Shown here: piece by piece, positions 25,865-34,483 of the stretch
How positions within the stretch are numbered: the first letter of the stretch is position 1
How the letters are laid out: each line of letters opens with the position of its first letter
DNA from: Lysobacter sp. K5869
Lineage (GTDB): Bacteria; Pseudomonadota; Gammaproteobacteria; Xanthomonadales; Xanthomonadaceae
Length of the DNA stretch: 64,000 nt
Direction of reading: 5' to 3'
NCBI RefSeq assembly: GCF_018847975.1
Contig: NZ_CP072597.1
Span: 3,449,001 to 3,513,000, forward strand
The notes under the pieces: generated by a model
Databases searched by the model: none
What the model saw: the letters and a program-made list of their open reading frames with translations, nothing else
Told to the model about the DNA's origin: nothing
Translations under genes and position numbers: made by a program

Positions 25865-26601
25865 GCGTCTTCGCCCACCAGCGTGACCGCTTGCGAGAAC
25901 ACATAGCCTTCGCTGCGCACGGTCTTGATGTAAGACTGGTCGCGCGCGTCGTCCTGCAAGCGTTGGCGCAGGCGGCTGACCAACAGATCGATGGAACGGT
26001 CGAAATGCTCGGCGTCGCGGCCCTGGGTGAGGTTGAGCAACTGGTCGCGGCTGAGCACGCGCTGCGGATGGTCGAGGAACACCCGCAGCAGGCGGAACTC
26101 GCCGCCGCTGAGCGCGATGGCGGTGCCCTCGGGATCGAGCAGGTGGCGCGCGGTGGTGTCCAGGCGCCAGCGGCCGAACGCGATCAAGCGCACGGCCTCG
26201 CTGACCCGCAGGTTCGGCGGCAGCATGCGCGTGCGCCGGATCACCGCGTTGATCCGCGCCAGCAGTTCGCGCGGCGCGAAGGGCTTGGCGAGGTAGTCGT
26301 CGGCGCCCATTTCCAGGCCGACGATGCGGTCGGTGGCGTCGTCGCGCGCGGTCAGCATCAGCACCGGGATCGCCTTGTGCGGGCCGGCGCGCAGGTTGCG
26401 GCACAGCACCAGGCCGTCGTCGCCGGGCAGCATCAGGTCGAGCACGATCAGGTCGATGTCCTGCGCTTCCAGCGCCGCGCGCATCTCGCGGCCGTCGGCG
26501 GCGGTGCTGGCGCGCAGGCCGTTCTTGCGCAGGTAGTCGGCGATCATCTCGCGGATGTCGCGGTCGTCGTCGACGATCAGGATGTGGTCGCTGGGTTTCA
26601 T
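25861..26601 (-). CDS. OmpR-family response regulator (246 aa)
   Basis: Receiver domain with the acidic pair in ILIVDDDRD, phosphoacceptor D55 (IVLDLMLPG), the conserved Thr (MLTARDD) and Lys (YLAKPF). The C-terminal winged-helix DNA-binding domain has GGEFRLLRVFLDHP, SRDQLLNL and IDLLVSRLRQRL ... IKTVRSEGYVF. It is translated just ahead of, and overlapping, its cognate kinase. The 440 bp upstream are full of repeats, so the pair may have its own promoter there. Targets unknown. Confidence 0.94.
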   Translation of the reverse strand: MKPSDHILIVDDDRDIREMIADYLRKNGLRASTAADGREMRAALEAQDIDLIVLDLMLPGDDGLVLCRNLRAGPHKAIPVLMLTARDDATDRIVGLEMGADDYLAKPFAPRELLARINAVIRRTRMLPPNLRVSEAVRLIAFGRWRLDTTARHLLDPEGTAIALSGGEFRLLRVFLDHPQRVLSRDQLLNLTQGRDAEHFDRSIDLLVSRLRQRLQDDARDQSYIKTVRSEGYVFSQAVTLVGEDA

Positions 26602-27042
26602 TGCGGGTCCTGTGGGGCGATGCGGGGGCGATGCGGGGGCGATGCGGGGCGATGCGGGGCGATTATGCGCTTGGGCGGGGTGGAGCGAGGGCGGCTCGGC
26701 TCCGCTCGCCCTGTAGTTGCGATCCTCCCAAACCCGTCATTCCGGCGAAAGCCGGAACCCATCTTGATCTTGCTTTCTGTAGTCGCGATCCTCCCAGGCC
26801 GTCATTCCGGCGAAAGCCGGAACCCATTTTGATCTTGCTTTTTGCTGGTCGCGTACGAAAGCGCGGAGCGAAAGTCAAAATGGATTCCGGCTTTCGCCGG
26901 AATGACGGGGTGAGGGAGTGCGGATCGGGTGAGGGAGTGCGGATCGGGTGAGGGAGTGCGGACGGGGGAATGGAGCGCAGATGGGTAAGGGGGCGCGGAC
27001 GCGGCGGGAGGAGCGCGACGATCGCCGGACAACCGTCGTGCC
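26602..27042. repeat. Repeat-filled intergenic region (tandem repeats plus REP family B)
   Basis: No gene. From left to right: about five 11-bp units GGGCGATGCGG (26614-26662); three family B units (core TTCCGGCGAAAGCCGGAA) near 26736-26768, 26798-26834 and, inverted, 26877-26907; then three 19-bp tandem units (GGGTGAGGGAGTGCGGATC) at 26908-26964. The tract separates the TlpA-like gene from the response regulator. Confidence 0.85.
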
Positions 27043-27600
27043 TCACCCCCGCGCCAGCAACTCCCGGATCATCGCCTCGGTCTGCGCGTAATCGCCTTCG
27101 CCGTAATGCCGGTACACGATGCGCCCGTCGCGGTCGATCAGATACAGCGCCGGCCAGAACCGATTGCCGTAGGCGTTCCAGGTCGCGTAGTCGTTGTCCT
27201 GCGCGACCGGATAGCCGATGCCCAAGCGCTTCACCGCCGCCTGCACGTTGCCGCTCAGGTGCTCGTACTCGTATTCGGGCGTATGCACGCCGATCACCGC
27301 CAGCCCCTGGCCGGCATAACGCTGATGCCACTCGTTGACGTGCGGCTGCACGTGCAGGCAGTTGATGCAGGCGTACGTCCAGAACTCGACCAGCACCACC
27401 TTGCCGCGCAACTGGCTCATGCGCAGCGGCGGACTGTTGATCCAGCGGTGGATGCCCTGGAAATCGGGCGCCGGCGGCGCCGGCTGGCGCGCGGTCGGCT
27501 GGACCGGTTCGGCCTGCGCGCCGGGCGCGCAGGCCACCGCGCCCAGACACAGGCTCAGCGCCAGCAACAACGGTTTGATCGCGAAAGGAGTCTTGAGCAT
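27043..27600 (-). CDS. TlpA/redoxin-like thioredoxin-fold protein (185 aa)
   Basis: Exported thioredoxin-fold protein. An N-terminal signal (LLLALSLCLGAVACAPGAQA, residues about 10-30) may end in a signal-peptidase I site or in a lipobox-like AVAC. The active-site motif is C78-I-N-C81 in FWTYACINCLHVQPHVNEW, as in DipZ/TlpA-type periplasmic disulfide reductases. GIGYPVAQDNDYATWNAYGN and RDGRIVYRHYGEGDY follow the family pattern. It lies 31 bp after the hydrolase gene in the run from hvfX, so a redox role supporting the cysteine-rich peptide is possible but unproven. Confidence 0.85.
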   Translation of the reverse strand: MLKTPFAIKPLLLALSLCLGAVACAPGAQAEPVQPTARQPAPPAPDFQGIHRWINSPPLRMSQLRGKVVLVEFWTYACINCLHVQPHVNEWHQRYAGQGLAVIGVHTPEYEYEHLSGNVQAAVKRLGIGYPVAQDNDYATWNAYGNRFWPALYLIDRDGRIVYRHYGEGDYAQTEAMIRELLARG

Positions 27601-27631
27601 GACGGTTCTCCGGTGGCGCGGACGCGACGGC

Positions 27632-28417
27632 TCAGCCGCCGCTGTGCGCTGGGTCTTGGGTGGGGATGCCGGCGGCTTCGAGAATGGCGAGGGCGACTTC
27701 GCGCGGCCGCGCCAGCGGCACGGCGTGGCCGGCGTCGACGATGCGCGTTTGCGCGCCGATGCGGCGGGCGGTGTCGGCCTGCAGCTGCGGCGAGAGCATG
27801 CGGTCGTTGCGCGCGATTACGTACCAGCTCGGCTTGCCGCGCCACGCCGCCTGCGTCGCCGGTTCGGCGAAGGCGCTGGCCTTGATCGGCGCCTGCAGGC
27901 TCGCCAGCACCTGCGCTTGCCGCGGCTTCAGGTCCGGCGCGAAATCGCGCACGACGTTGGCTTCGTTCAACCACAGCCAGCCCTCGCGCTCTTGCAGGCC
28001 CGACAGCCCCGGCGGTTGCGGATAACCCTGGCCCTGGCCCGCGCTGTTCTGGCCGACATCCGGCGCGAACGCGGCGACGTAGACCAGCGCCTTCACTTTC
28101 GGATCCGCGCCGGCTTCGGTGATGACGCTGCCGCCCCAGGAATGGCCGACCAGCACCACCGGACCCGGCGCGGCGCGGATCGCGCGGCGCACGGTATCGG
28201 CGTCGTCGGACAGCGAACTCAGCGGCTCGTGCACGGCGACGGCGCGCATGCCCCAGTTGCGCAGGATCGGCACGACCTTGTCCCAGCTGGCGCCGTCGGC
28301 GAAGGCGCCGTGAACGAGGATCGCGGTCGGAGCATCGGGCTCGCGCGGCTGCGCGGCGGTGGCGGGCGCGACGGCGGCGGTCGCGGCGAGGGCGAGGAAC
28401 AACGCGGTGCGGAGCAT
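27632..28417 (-). CDS. Exported alpha/beta hydrolase (261 aa)
   Basis: Signal peptide at residues about 1-22 (LRTALFLALAATAAVAPATA). The alpha/beta-hydrolase core has the oxyanion region VHGAFADGASWDKV, the nucleophile S93 in VLVGHSWGGSV and a C-terminal His in DAGHAVPLARP. This is the EstC/pimeloyl-ester-carboxylesterase-like branch often seen near Ohr and redox genes. It lies 31 bp after ohr on the same strand. The substrate cannot be named. Confidence 0.85.
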   Translation of the reverse strand: MLRTALFLALAATAAVAPATAAQPREPDAPTAILVHGAFADGASWDKVVPILRNWGMRAVAVHEPLSSLSDDADTVRRAIRAAPGPVVLVGHSWGGSVITEAGADPKVKALVYVAAFAPDVGQNSAGQGQGYPQPPGLSGLQEREGWLWLNEANVVRDFAPDLKPRQAQVLASLQAPIKASAFAEPATQAAWRGKPSWYVIARNDRMLSPQLQADTARRIGAQTRIVDAGHAVPLARPREVALAILEAAGIPTQDPAHSGG

Positions 28418-28448
28418 GGAAAGGGTCTCGATGAAGTGGGGGGAAAGG

Positions 28449-28874
28449 TCAGATCAGCTCGAACTCGACGTCGATGTTTCCGCGGATGGCGCGCGAGTAC
28501 GGACAGGTGTCGTGCGCGGTTTCGATCAACGTGCGCTTGAGCGCTTCGTCCAGGCCGGGCAGGGCGATGCGCAGCTTGGCCGCGAGTTGGTAGCGCGCGC
28601 CGCCGTCGGTCTTGCCGAGGCTGACTTCGGCTTCGATCGCCGTATCGGTGGGCAGGCGCACGTTGTGGCGCGCGGCGGCGAGCTGCATCGCGCCGATGAA
28701 GCAGGCCGAGTAGCCGACCGCGAACAACTGCTCGGGATTGCTGCCGGGGCGGTTGGAGCCCGGCGTGGACAAGCGCACGTCGAGCGCGCCGTCATCGCTG
28801 CGGCCGCTGCCGTCGCGGCCGCCGGTGGTGCGGGTGCGGGCGGTGTAGAGGGTTTGTTCGAGGGCGTTGGTCAT
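28449..28874 (-). CDS. ohr: Organic hydroperoxide resistance protein Ohr (141 aa)
   Basis: Thiol peroxidase of the OsmC/Ohr fold that detoxifies organic and fatty-acid hydroperoxides. Both catalytic cysteines are present: C58 (GYSACFIGAMQ) and C124 (HDTCPYSRAIRGN). The N-terminus YTARTRTTGGRDG and NPEQLFAVGYSACF are diagnostic of Ohr rather than OsmC. No OhrR (MarR-type) gene is beside it. It lies 50 bp downstream of the ferric-reductase-like gene in the same direction. Confidence 0.93.
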   Translation of the reverse strand: MTNALEQTLYTARTRTTGGRDGSGRSDDGALDVRLSTPGSNRPGSNPEQLFAVGYSACFIGAMQLAAARHNVRLPTDTAIEAEVSLGKTDGGARYQLAAKLRIALPGLDEALKRTLIETAHDTCPYSRAIRGNIDVEFELI

Positions 28875-28924
28875 GGTTGCGATTCCTGGTTGGGGTGGAG
28901 AGCGGGGAACGAGGGATGGGGCGA

Positions 28925-29572
28925 TCAGAGCGAGCGCGGCGCGGCCGCCAGTTGGGACGCCGCGCGTTGGCGGCGCTTGTTGGCGAGGGAGAGCTTGCCG
29001 ACCAGCCGCACCGCCACCGCCGCGATCAGCGCGGCGAACGGCAGCGCGTACGCCGGGTTCATCGGGATGCGCTTGAAGTAGGACAGCGCGAACACCGCGG
29101 CGAGCACCCACATGCCGGCGGTGTGCAGGCGCTTCCACGCGGTCGCGCTCATGCGCCGCGCGACCGGCTTGAACGAGGTGACGGTCATCGCCAGCAAGAA
29201 CAGGTAGCCGATGCTGCCGGGCACGTTCGTCAAGCCGGTGCGGCTCGGCCAGAATTCCGGCGCGAGCCGGCCGTAGGCGTAGATGACGATCGCGTGGACC
29301 CAGTGCGAGAACGCGAAGCCCAGGCCGATGTAGCGGCGTTCGCGCAGCAGCGCCGAACTCGCCGGGCCCGGCAACAAGGTGGCGAAGGCCGAGGCGGTGA
29401 AGGCCAGCAGGAACAGCGCGAACGAGCTGCGCGCGGTGGCGCGCACGGCGCTGTGCACGCCTTCTACCAAGTCGGCTTGCGAGACGACGGTGAGGCCGGT
29501 CATCGCCAGCACGGCGACGGCGATCAGGCTCCACAGCGGCCAGCCGCTGAAATAGGGACGAGGGTGGTTCAC
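28925..29572 (-). CDS. Ferric-reductase-like multi-pass membrane protein coupled to hvfC (215 aa)
   Basis: About five or six hydrophobic helices with histidines spaced as in heme-binding ferric-reductase-like domains (GFAFSHWVHAIVIYAYG; WKRLHTAGMWVLAAVFALSYF). It begins with GTG at 29572, which overlaps the hvfC stop as GTGA, so the two proteins are translationally coupled. It resembles MsrQ-type electron-transfer membrane subunits but has no MsrP partner here. An inferred role is electron supply or metal reduction for the RiPP pathway encoded upstream. Confidence 0.75.
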   Translation of the reverse strand: MNHPRPYFSGWPLWSLIAVAVLAMTGLTVVSQADLVEGVHSAVRATARSSFALFLLAFTASAFATLLPGPASSALLRERRYIGLGFAFSHWVHAIVIYAYGRLAPEFWPSRTGLTNVPGSIGYLFLLAMTVTSFKPVARRMSATAWKRLHTAGMWVLAAVFALSYFKRIPMNPAYALPFAALIAAVAVRLVGKLSLANKRRQRAASQLAAAPRSL

Positions 29573-30354
29573 GGGCGGCTCCTGGGGGCGGACGGTTGGG
29601 AAGCGGGGATGTCGTGGGCGGTGCCGAGCACGACGCCTTGCGCGCGCCACTGTTCGAGCGCGATGCGTCCGTCTTCGAGCAACGCGTCGGCGGGCGCGCC
29701 GGCTTCGGCGGCGAGCGCGCGCAGGTGCGCGGCGCCGCTGCGGCGCTGCGTGCGCAGCGCATCGAGCAGGCGGTAGGACAGCGGCGCCAGCTCCGAGAAC
29801 TGCGCGTCGCCTTCGCCGTCGCGATGCACGAGCAGCAGCGTCGGCGCGTTCGGCGCGCGACGCGGCTGGTACTCCGGGCCGATGCGCTGCACCGGCCAGC
29901 GATAGGCCAGCGGCTGCGCCCACGGCGCGAGCAGCGGCGCGCCCGCGAGCAGATCGCCGTCGCGGTCGTGCGCCGGCGTCGCGTCGTCGCAGGACAGCAC
30001 CGCGGCTTCGGCCCATTCGTAATGCGCGAGCTCGGCCAGCCACGGCAGGCCGCGCACCGCGCCGCGGCGGCTTTGCAGGAACTGGACGAACTCGCCGCCG
30101 ACCTGCGGGAACAGCGGCGTGGCGCAGCGGTGCGCGGCGTAGAAGCGCCGCACCAGCGCGCGCCACGAGGCCTCGCCGAGAGTCGCGCGCAGTACCGGGA
30201 AACCGCCGGCCAGCAGGCCTTCGACCGAGCCGATCAGCAATTCGCGATAGATCCGCAGGCGGCGCTCCTCGATGCCGGGCGGCGGCGCGTAGCGGTTCGG
30301 ATCGCGCAGGTGCCGGGTCAGGGCGAACTGTTGGCGGCGCAGGCGCTCAGACAT
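29569..30354 (-). CDS. hvfC: HvfC/BufC-type DUF2063 protein, RiPP-enzyme partner (261 aa)
   Basis: Partner protein of MNIO enzymes, thought to bind the precursor peptide and present it to HvfB. The N-terminal DUF2063 domain (about residues 5-100) is seen in [48 protein letters not shown] and [26 protein letters not shown]. The C-terminal part is typical of the longer HvfC family. Its start overlaps the end of hvfB by 8 bp, and its stop overlaps the next gene as GTGA. Soluble, no signal peptide. Confidence 0.88.
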   Translation of the reverse strand: MSERLRRQQFALTRHLRDPNRYAPPPGIEERRLRIYRELLIGSVEGLLAGGFPVLRATLGEASWRALVRRFYAAHRCATPLFPQVGGEFVQFLQSRRGAVRGLPWLAELAHYEWAEAAVLSCDDATPAHDRDGDLLAGAPLLAPWAQPLAYRWPVQRIGPEYQPRRAPNAPTLLLVHRDGEGDAQFSELAPLSYRLLDALRTQRRSGAAHLRALAAEAGAPADALLEDGRIALEQWRAQGVVLGTAHDIPASQPSAPRSRP

Positions 30355-31204
30355 GGGCCGGCTCCGCGCGTTCGGCGACGCGTTCGGCCGCGGCTTGCAG
30401 CGAGCGGATGCGTTCGACTTCGGCCAACAGCTCGCCCAGCGGCGGGAATCCGAAGTCGCGTTCCAGCAGGGTGGGACGCACGCCGAAGCGCGCATAGGCC
30501 TGCGCCAGCAACTGCCACACGTCGCCGCGCACCGGCGCGCCGTGGGTGTCGATCTTCAGGCCGCCTTCGTCGTCGTAATGCCCGGCGATGTGCAGAGAAG
30601 CGATGCGCGCGGCCGGCAGCCGCGCGAGGAAGGCGCGCGCGTCGTAGCCGTGGTTGTGCGCGTTGACGCAGAGGTTGTTGACGTCCAGCAGCAGGTCGCA
30701 ATCGGCTTCGGCGAGCACCGCCAGAATGAAGTCGATCTCGGCCAGCGCCTGATGCGGCGCGGCGTAGTAGGACACGTTCTCCACCGCGATGCGGCGGCCC
30801 AGCGCGTCCTGGGTCTGGCGGATGCGCGCGGCGACGTGGCGCACGGCTTCGTCGGTGAACGGAATCGGCAGCAGGTCGTAGAGGTGGCCGTCGTCGCTGC
30901 AGTAGCTCAGGTGTTCGCTGTAGAGCGCGACGTCGTGGCGGTCGAGGAACTCGCGGGTGCGGCTCAGCAACTGCGTATCCAGCGGCGCGGTGCCGCCGAG
31001 CGACAGCGACAAGCCGTGGCAGGTCAGCGGAAAGCGCGCGGCCAGCTGCGCCAGCGCCGCGCCGTTGCGGCCGCCGACGCCGATCCAGTTGTCGGGCGCG
31101 CATTCGAGGAAGTCGACGGCGCCGTCGTCCATCGCCGCGAGCTGCGGGAGCAGGGCGCGGCGCAGGCCGAGGCCGGCGTGCGAAGGCGTGTGGGATGCGG
31201 TCAT
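30347..31204 (-). CDS. hvfB: HvfB/BufB, MNIO (DUF692) iron-dependent peptide-modifying enzyme (285 aa)
   Basis: Multinuclear non-heme iron oxidative enzyme of the TIM-barrel DUF692 family. Members oxidise cysteines of a precursor peptide to thiooxazole or oxazolone-thioamide groups. Probable metal ligands are visible: [63 protein letters not shown] and [10 protein letters not shown] chose the ATG at 31204 ([19 protein letters not shown]); the in-frame extension to 31273 is less family-like. It lies 97 bp downstream of the precursor gene hvfA, and hvfC overlaps its end. Confidence 0.93.
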   Translation of the reverse strand: MTASHTPSHAGLGLRRALLPQLAAMDDGAVDFLECAPDNWIGVGGRNGAALAQLAARFPLTCHGLSLSLGGTAPLDTQLLSRTREFLDRHDVALYSEHLSYCSDDGHLYDLLPIPFTDEAVRHVAARIRQTQDALGRRIAVENVSYYAAPHQALAEIDFILAVLAEADCDLLLDVNNLCVNAHNHGYDARAFLARLPAARIASLHIAGHYDDEGGLKIDTHGAPVRGDVWQLLAQAYARFGVRPTLLERDFGFPPLGELLAEVERIRSLQAAAERVAERAEPAHV

Positions 31205-31301
31205 GGCGGGCTCGCGTGGCGGAGAAAACGCCCCTTCCCCGGGGAGGGAGAGGGAAGGGGCGAAGCGGTTCAAAAGGCCGGGTTACGCGATCGGATCGGG
31301 C

Positions 31302-31718
31302 TCAGTGCTTGCCGCCGCACTTGCCCTCGCCGCACTTGCCTTCGCCGATGGGCTTGCCGGCGGCCTTGCGCGCGGCCTTCACCGATTCCAGCGCTTCGGG
31401 CAGCGAGATCGAGCCGTCGTGGTTCTTGTCGATGCCGTCGAACTCGGCGGCGCGGGCCGGAGCGCGGGCGACGAACTCTTCGCGCGAGACCTTGCCGTCG
31501 TGATCGGCGTCGGTCTGGGCGAAGCTCTCTTCGCCGCATTTGCCCTCGCCGCACTTGCCTTCGGCGGCCTTGGCCGCGGCGTGGCCGGCGGAGACGAGAT
31601 AGCCCTGCGCCAGCGGCTGCGAAGCGAAGGCTTGGCCGGCGAGCAGCAGGCCGCCGCCGAGGGCGACGCCGAGCAGGCCGAGAGCGCGGGCGGGGTGGGG
31701 GTTGCGGTTGCGCGACAT
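31302..31718 (-). CDS. hvfA: HvfA-type RiPP precursor with EF-hand pair (138 aa)
   Basis: Exported precursor peptide. The signal sequence spans about residues 1-32 (RALGLLGVALGGGLLLAGQAFA). Two EGKCG motifs stand at 53-57 and 58-62 and two more at 126-130 and 131-135; these cysteines are the expected MNIO targets. Between them lie two canonical EF-hand loops, D70-A-D-H-D-G-K-V-S-R-E-E81 and D97-K-N-H-D-G-S-I-S-L-P-E108, which should bind calcium. Simple HvfA peptides lack such a domain. The product is probably a periplasmic metal-binding (copper in the known Hvf case) peptide with a calcium-binding core. Confidence 0.88.
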   Translation of the reverse strand: MSRNRNPHPARALGLLGVALGGGLLLAGQAFASQPLAQGYLVSAGHAAAKAAEGKCGEGKCGEESFAQTDADHDGKVSREEFVARAPARAAEFDGIDKNHDGSISLPEALESVKAARKAAGKPIGEGKCGEGKCGGKH

Positions 31719-31825
31719 GGTGGTACTCCTGAAAGGTGCGGACGGGCCGCGGGAAAGAGCGCCGCGGTGGCGGCGCGGAAGCGATGCGGAATCGGGCAGG
31801 GACGGCGTCGGTCGGCGCTGCGGCG

Positions 31826-32512
31826 TCAGCCGCGCGCGGCGGCGTGTTGCGGGGTAGCGCGGCGCAGCGTCGCGGCCATCGCCAAACCCGCGGCGGCGAC
31901 GATCAGCGCGCCGCCGAGCCAGGGCAGCAGCAGCGCGGTGGGCAGGCCGAAGCCGAGCGCGACCAGCGCCCATACGCGGCCGTCGCCGGCGGCGTCGCTG
32001 GAGGAAGAACGGAACGAGCGCGCGATCAGATGGTCCAGGCTCAAGCGCCCGCCGCCGCCGAGCGCGAGCGGCAGCAGCATCGCCAGATAGATCAGCGGCA
32101 GCTTGTAATTGCCGTGGCCCTGGTCGCTGATCGCATAGCCCTGCCACAGCTCGGCGAGGCTCGACCACTGATCGGGCCAGTGCACGGTGTAGATCGCGAC
32201 CACGGTCAGCACCCACAGCGCGAACGCGGCGTAACGCGTGCCCAGGCCGAGCAGCAGGGCGAGGCCGCCGATCAACTCCAGCCAAGTGGCGGCGAACCAC
32301 GACGCGTCGGCGCCGAGCAGCGAGAACGGCCAGGGGAATTTGTCGCCGAGTTCGGCGAACCAATTCTCGCCGTTGAACTTCTCCAGGCCCGACTCGACGA
32401 ATTCCCAGGCCAGCAGCGCGCGCAGCGCGGCCGGCGCGATCCAGGCGCCGACCGAGTCGACGCGCGAGAACAGCGGGGTGGCAATGGCGGGGGAAACGCT
32501 GGAAGACCGCAT
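31826..32512 (-). CDS. hvfX: HvfX/DoxX-family membrane protein (228 aa)
   Basis: DoxX-type inner-membrane protein with four or five helices (ALRALLAWEFVESGLEKF, WLELIGGLALLLGLG, ALWVLTVVAIYTVHW, LPLIYLAMLLPLALGG, plus a C-terminal pair). GLEKFNGENWF is the usual DoxX signature, and the length fits the longer HvfX form found with MNIO clusters. It is the first gene of the hvf run and lies 107 bp ahead of hvfA. Its role in the pathway is unknown; a transport or redox function has been suggested for the family. Confidence 0.85.
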   Translation of the reverse strand: MRSSSVSPAIATPLFSRVDSVGAWIAPAALRALLAWEFVESGLEKFNGENWFAELGDKFPWPFSLLGADASWFAATWLELIGGLALLLGLGTRYAAFALWVLTVVAIYTVHWPDQWSSLAELWQGYAISDQGHGNYKLPLIYLAMLLPLALGGGGRLSLDHLIARSFRSSSSDAAGDGRVWALVALGFGLPTALLLPWLGGALIVAAAGLAMAATLRRATPQHAAARG

Positions 32513-32803
32513 GATTCGCTCCTGAAGATGGCGCCCGGTGGGTGTGGCGCTATTTCGAAGCGGCGGGGTATCGGCAGCGTGTCGGCGCGGCGGCGGTTTT
32601 GTCGCCTACTGTGGCGTGGGGGCGGGCGGATACATTGCGATACAAACCGGCGGCGGGGCCGGTTTCGGGTTCGGCGTTATCGGTTCGGGGCGGCGACGGG
32701 CGGTCGCGAACCGGCCGGCGCGGAACGGGCCGGGCGCGCCGTCGCCTTTGCGCTGCTGGAAGAGGTCGGGCAGTCGCACGCGGCGTGAACGTATGCGGCA
32801 GGC

Positions 32804-33421
32804 TCAGCGCCGCAAGGCCGAACCCGCCAGCAAGGCGCCGAATCCGATCAGCAGCGCGCCGAACGCGCGGTCGATGCCCCGTCGCCAGCGCAGCAGCCGC
32901 GCGCGCACCGCGCCTTGCGAGAACAGCAGCGCGACCAGGGCGAACCACAGCAGATGCGCGCCGGAGACGAAGGCGCCGTAGCCGAGCTTCGCGCTCAACG
33001 GCGTGTCCGGCCCGACCACTTGCAGGAACAGGCTGACCACGAACACCGTGCACTTGGGATTGAGCGCGTTGGTGAGAAAACCGGTGCGCAGGGCGGCGCA
33101 GTCGCCTTGCGCGGCCGGCGCCGTCTGCGCGGGTTCGTCGGCGGCGCGCGTGCGCAGCATCTTCACTCCGAGCCAAAGCAGGTACAGCGCGCCGAGCAGC
33201 TTGAGCGCGGCGTACAAGCGGATCGATTCGCGGATCACCAGCCCGACCCCGAGCAAGGTGTAGCCCACATGCACCCACACGCCCAGGGCGATGCCCAGCG
33301 CGGTCAGCACGCCGGCGCGGCGCGATTGCAGCAGGCTGTTGCGCGAGACCATGGCGAAGTCGGGGCCGGGGCTGATCACCGCCAGAGTGGTGATGGTGAC
33401 TACGGCTAACAGTTCCTGCAT
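32804..33421 (-). CDS. LysE-family amino acid exporter (205 aa)
   Basis: Six-helix exporter of the LysE/RhtB family. The start MQELLAVVTITTLAVISPGPDFAMVSRNSL contains the conserved SPGPDF motif, and ALNPKCTVFVVSLF is the second family motif. It is divergent, by 65 bp, from a LysR-type regulator gene that would be expected to control it but is broken. The substrate (basic amino acid, threonine or homoserine lactone) cannot be told from sequence. Confidence 0.9.
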   Translation of the reverse strand: MQELLAVVTITTLAVISPGPDFAMVSRNSLLQSRRAGVLTALGIALGVWVHVGYTLLGVGLVIRESIRLYAALKLLGALYLLWLGVKMLRTRAADEPAQTAPAAQGDCAALRTGFLTNALNPKCTVFVVSLFLQVVGPDTPLSAKLGYGAFVSGAHLLWFALVALLFSQGAVRARLLRWRRGIDRAFGALLIGFGALLAGSALRR

Positions 33422-33486
33422 GGTCGGTTCGCGCGGGTAGGGCGGTTGGCGGCTAAATTAGGCGTGGATACCCGGAGCCGCAAACG

Positions 33487-34416
33487 ATGAATCCTCACGA
33501 CGATGGTGAGCCCGGCTCACTACCTGCCTGGCGGTCGCGGGCCGCGCTGCCGCCGCTGGGCGCACTGCGCTGCTTCGAGGCGGCCGCGCGCCTGGGCAGC
33601 TTCACCCGCGCGGCGCAGGAACTGCATCTGACCCACGGCGCGATCAGCCGCGCGGTGCGTTCGATCGAGGACGCGCTCGGCGTCGGCTTGTTCGAGCGCC
33701 GCAGCCAGCGCGTTCACCTCACCGCCGCGGGCGAGCGCTTGCGCGATGCCGCGGCCGGCGCGTTCGAGCTGCTCGCCGCGACCGTGCGCGAACTGCGCGA
33801 GCCGTCGCGCAAGCCGGCGCTGGTGTTGTCGTGCGAACCGAGCTTGCTGATGCGTTGGCTGATCCCGCGCTTGCCGGCGTGGCAGGCCGCGCATCCGCGC
33901 ATCGCGCTGCAACTGGTCGCGGGCGGCGGGCCGGTCGGGTTCGGCGAGGTGGATCTGGCGATCCGCCGCAACGACTTCGCTTGGGAACGCGGCGTGCATG
34001 CGCTGCATCTGTTCGACGAACGCGTCGGCCCGGTGTGCAGCCCGGCCTATCGCGACGCGCAGGTCGGCGGCAGCGGGCGCAACGCGCGCTTGGCCGCGGG
34101 TTCGTGCCTGCTGCACAGCGCCACCCGCGCCGGGGCTTGGGACGCGTGGGCGCGCGCGGCGCGGCGCAAGTTGCCGGCGGACGCCACGGCGCAGACGTTC
34201 GAGCACTTCTACTTCAGCTTGTAGGCCGCGGCGGCCGGCGTCGGTTTGGCGATCGGCCCGTGGCAGTTGGTGCGCGACGAGGTCGCCTCGGGCGTGTTGG
34301 CCGCGCCGCTGGGATTCGTCGCCGACGGCAGCGCTTACTACTTGCTGTCGCCGACGCCCGCGCGCGCGGGTTCGCCCGCCGCGTCGCTGGCCGCGTGGTT
34401 GCGCGAACAGGCGTGA
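33487..34416 (+). pseudogene. LysR-family regulator interrupted by an in-frame TAG
   Basis: Residues 1-245 give a normal HTH domain (LGALRCFEAAARLGSFTRAAQELHLTHGAISRAVRSIEDALG, GcvA-like) and most of the effector domain. The frame then hits TAG at 34222-34224 and continues open for 63 more codons to TGA at 34414. The downstream part (AAAAGVGLAIGPWQLVRDEV ... AAPLGFVADGSAYYLL) is exactly the missing C-terminal end of the family, so a CAG-to-TAG change is the simplest explanation. The truncated protein would lack the last part of the effector domain. The neighbouring LysE gene is the likely target. Confidence 0.85.
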
Positions 34417-34483
34417 GCGCCGCCGCGCTTGCGCCGGTTGGCGGCTTGCCGCAACGTGCCCGCTTTCGCATCGAGGGATCGCC

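Noticed and set aside
26908..26964. CRISPR array
   Set aside because: Three head-to-tail 19-bp units without spacers; simple tandem repeat. No cas genes anywhere in the window.
28925..29572. Second MsrQ
   Set aside because: Similar heme-type membrane fold, but no MsrP gene adjoins it and it is translationally coupled to hvfC; left as ferric-reductase-like.
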